Below are positions 33,317 to 34,207 of a DNA stretch of 34,207 nt, in pieces. A program made the translations under genes and the position numbers. The stretch is taken from the NCBI GenBank assembly GCA_944383765.1, contig CALWQT010000019.1, positions 1-34,207 of the forward strand, read 5' to 3'. The DNA comes from an uncultured Lachnospiraceae bacterium (GTDB taxonomy: Bacteria > Bacillota > Clostridia > Lachnospirales > Lachnospiraceae). The notes under the pieces are model-generated. The model was not told the origin of the DNA and made no database searches. It was given only the letters and a program-made list of their open reading frames with translations. Numbering within the stretch: the stretch's first letter is position 1; the number at the start of each line of letters is the position of its first letter.

Positions 33317-33654
33317 TACTCTCCTCTCCTTTCTATATATTGCTGATCTGCGCCGCAACACCGATTATGCAGTTTCACAATCTCGTCAATGCGGTGGTGC
33401 GCAGATTTTGCAGATTCTTCCACTTTTGTAATCCTGTTTCCCTGCTGTACAATCTCTTCCCTTAATTTCTCTACGGACTTACCGGTTTCCCTTACGTCTG
33501 TGGAGATTCCGTCTAATTTGGTTGCGATCCGTTCGCTTTCCTTTGCTCTTCTCACCGCCTCGTCCAAATCCTGCTTTTTGCCGTTTTTATTACTGTAGTA
33601 AACAGACGCCAAAAATCCGAGGGTGGCGATTGCTACGCTGATATATTCTGTCAC
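33316..33654 (-). CDS. XhlA-like phage membrane coiled-coil protein
   Basis: A 112-residue protein: N-terminal membrane segment (EYISVAIATLGFLASVYYS), then a long charged coiled coil (about 27-90, with SVEKLREEIVQQGNRITKVE), and a C-terminal NRCCGADQQY with two Cys. XhlA of Bacillus PBSX has the reverse order (coil, then membrane) but a similar role next to the holin. The frame starts earlier, but GGAGG ten bases before a GTG at 33654 and the GTGA overlap with the stop of the upstream gene make GTG the likely start. Confidence 0.65.
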   Translation of the reverse strand: MTEYISVAIATLGFLASVYYSNKNGKKQDLDEAVRRAKESERIATKLDGISTDVRETGKSVEKLREEIVQQGNRITKVEESAKSAHHRIDEIVKLHNRCCGADQQYIERRGE

Positions 33655-33761
33655 TTGGCATTTTCCTCCAACCATTTTTCTGTAACTGCCTTCCACAGCT
33701 TCGGGACCTCTTCAATGGTCATTTCCCCAGCTTTTATTTTTGAACCGTAATATCTTCCCAT
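33651..33761 (-). CDS. XkdX-like small phage protein
   Basis: A 36-residue gene: MGRYYGSKIKAGEMTIEEVP followed by KLWKAVTEKWLEENAK. It has the pattern of XkdX-like proteins found after tail genes (aromatic start, KAG-x-x-T-x-E-x-VP, W-rich end). Function unknown. GGAGG lies nine bases before the ATG. The ATG overlaps the upstream stop (TAATG) and its TGA overlaps the next start (GTGA), so the chain is translationally coupled. Confidence 0.65.
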   Translation of the reverse strand: MGRYYGSKIKAGEMTIEEVPKLWKAVTEKWLEENAK

Positions 33762-34129
33762 TATGCCTTGCCTCCTACCTGTTCTGCCAATGCCGATGTA
33801 ACTGCTCCGAGGTCGCCCACAGCGCCATCCAGCACATCAACACGTTTTTCTAAGTCTGTTTTTTCTCGCAAGTAAAATGAGGTAAGGATTGTTCCATCCT
33901 CTCTCTCTGTTGATGTTTCCGATACCAGGGCCAAATCTGTATAAGTCCCACAAACCAATCCTGCTCCATTCAGTATCTGGACTGAAGAAAGATTATCCAC
34001 GGTCATCTTGTTCCACACATCAATCATATCAGCTTTTGAAGCAGATATTACTTTGATGTCACTAAGCGATGCACCAGCCTCCAATTCAATTTCTGTTTTG
34101 TCTTTTAATACAATTTTGTCTTTACTCAT
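33761..34129 (-). CDS. Phage protein near tail genes, unknown function
   Basis: A 122-residue protein, MSKDKIVLKDKTEIELEAGA at the start. Mostly beta-rich prediction in the first two thirds (VQILNGAGLVCGTYTDLALV), then a short heptad-like end (DLEKRVDVLDGAVGDLGAVTSALAEQ). I do not recognise a named family. By position it belongs to the late tail or baseplate-associated genes. AAAAGGAG ten bases before ATG; the stop overlaps the next gene by one base. Confidence 0.65.
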   Translation of the reverse strand: MSKDKIVLKDKTEIELEAGASLSDIKVISASKADMIDVWNKMTVDNLSSVQILNGAGLVCGTYTDLALVSETSTEREDGTILTSFYLREKTDLEKRVDVLDGAVGDLGAVTSALAEQVGGKA

Positions 34130-34158
34130 TTTTCTTTTTCTCCTTTTCTTTTTTTAAT

Positions 34159-34207
34159 TTATGTAATGGGAATCTCCCTTACATTTCTTGGTTGTATAGT
34201 AATTTGA
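34159..34207 (-). CDS. Phage gene, C-terminal end only
   Basis: An open frame entering from the right edge ends at TAA 34161-34159 with the residues QITIQPRNVREIPIT. Probably the end of a phage tail or structural gene. Too short to name. Confidence 0.4.
   Translation of the reverse strand, partial: QITIQPRNVREIPIT

Larger units (their letters stand above)
32187..34207. mobile_element. Prophage end (lysis side)
   Basis: From the feoB break to the right edge every gene is of phage type on the minus strand: a tail-end protein, XkdX-like, XhlA-like, holin-like and an NlpC/P60 endolysin, in usual late order, joined by 1-4-base overlaps. Lysis genes often lie next to one attachment site, with the integrase at the other end, outside this window. 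The exact junction is placed between 32181 and 32187. Confidence 0.75.

Noticed and set aside
1..34207. tRNA or rRNA genes, CRISPR arrays, insertion sequence transposases
   Set aside because: None was seen when reading both strands by eye; a covariance search could still find a small RNA.

Overview
The window looks like the chromosome of a low-to-mid GC Clostridia member, most likely Lachnospiraceae. The basis is type III glutamine synthetase, YqhQ-like DUF1385, zinc-type L31, strong AGGAGG ribosome binding sites, and many secreted proteins built from choline/cell-wall-binding repeats. Species was not determined. Many gene starts are set here from the Shine-Dalgarno (SD) position rather than the longest open frame.

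Layout. 1-195: C-terminal end of a RES-domain protein. 343-4776 (minus): a nucleotide-sugar operon rfbA-rfbB-rfbD-glmM (dTDP-rhamnose and UDP-GlcNAc precursors, no rfbC), preceded by a small ribbon-helix-helix protein. 4903-9614 (minus): rho, rpmE, DUF1385, prmC, prfA, where PrmC modifies PrfA. 9689-12999 (minus): polysaccharide deacetylase, rarA/mgsA and an alkaline-phosphatase-superfamily enzyme, tightly packed. 13231-14085 (plus): pyridoxal kinase. 14191-17000: an AT-rich defence-like island with an intact RloA/RloB (AbiL-type) ATPase plus TOPRIM pair, a truncated second ATPase and a decayed remnant.

17088-25320 is a surface locus. Two tandem secreted repeat-only proteins lie on the minus strand. 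Divergent to them is a wHTH-LicC-LicA fusion predicted to phosphorylate choline and make CDP-choline, then a third repeat protein and a GH25 lysozyme with about ten repeats. The cell appears to make the wall ligand (phosphocholine) and the proteins that bind it side by side.

25399-31211: housekeeping genes glnN (GSIII), fba, thrC (minus), then sfsA and feoA (plus). 31259-31975: an M15 endolysin-like peptidase lies between feoA and feoB on the other strand. 32082-32186: feoB is cut after 34 codons at a perfect inverted repeat. 32187-34207: the lysis end of a prophage (small tail-end proteins, XkdX-like, XhlA-like, holin-like, NlpC/P60 endolysin) abuts the break, so the prophage probably integrated into feoB. 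The remainder of feoB and the integrase would be beyond the right edge. The leader of the phage endolysin has an attenuator-like set of mutually exclusive hairpins. Both endolysins carry the same kind of wall-binding repeats as the host proteins.
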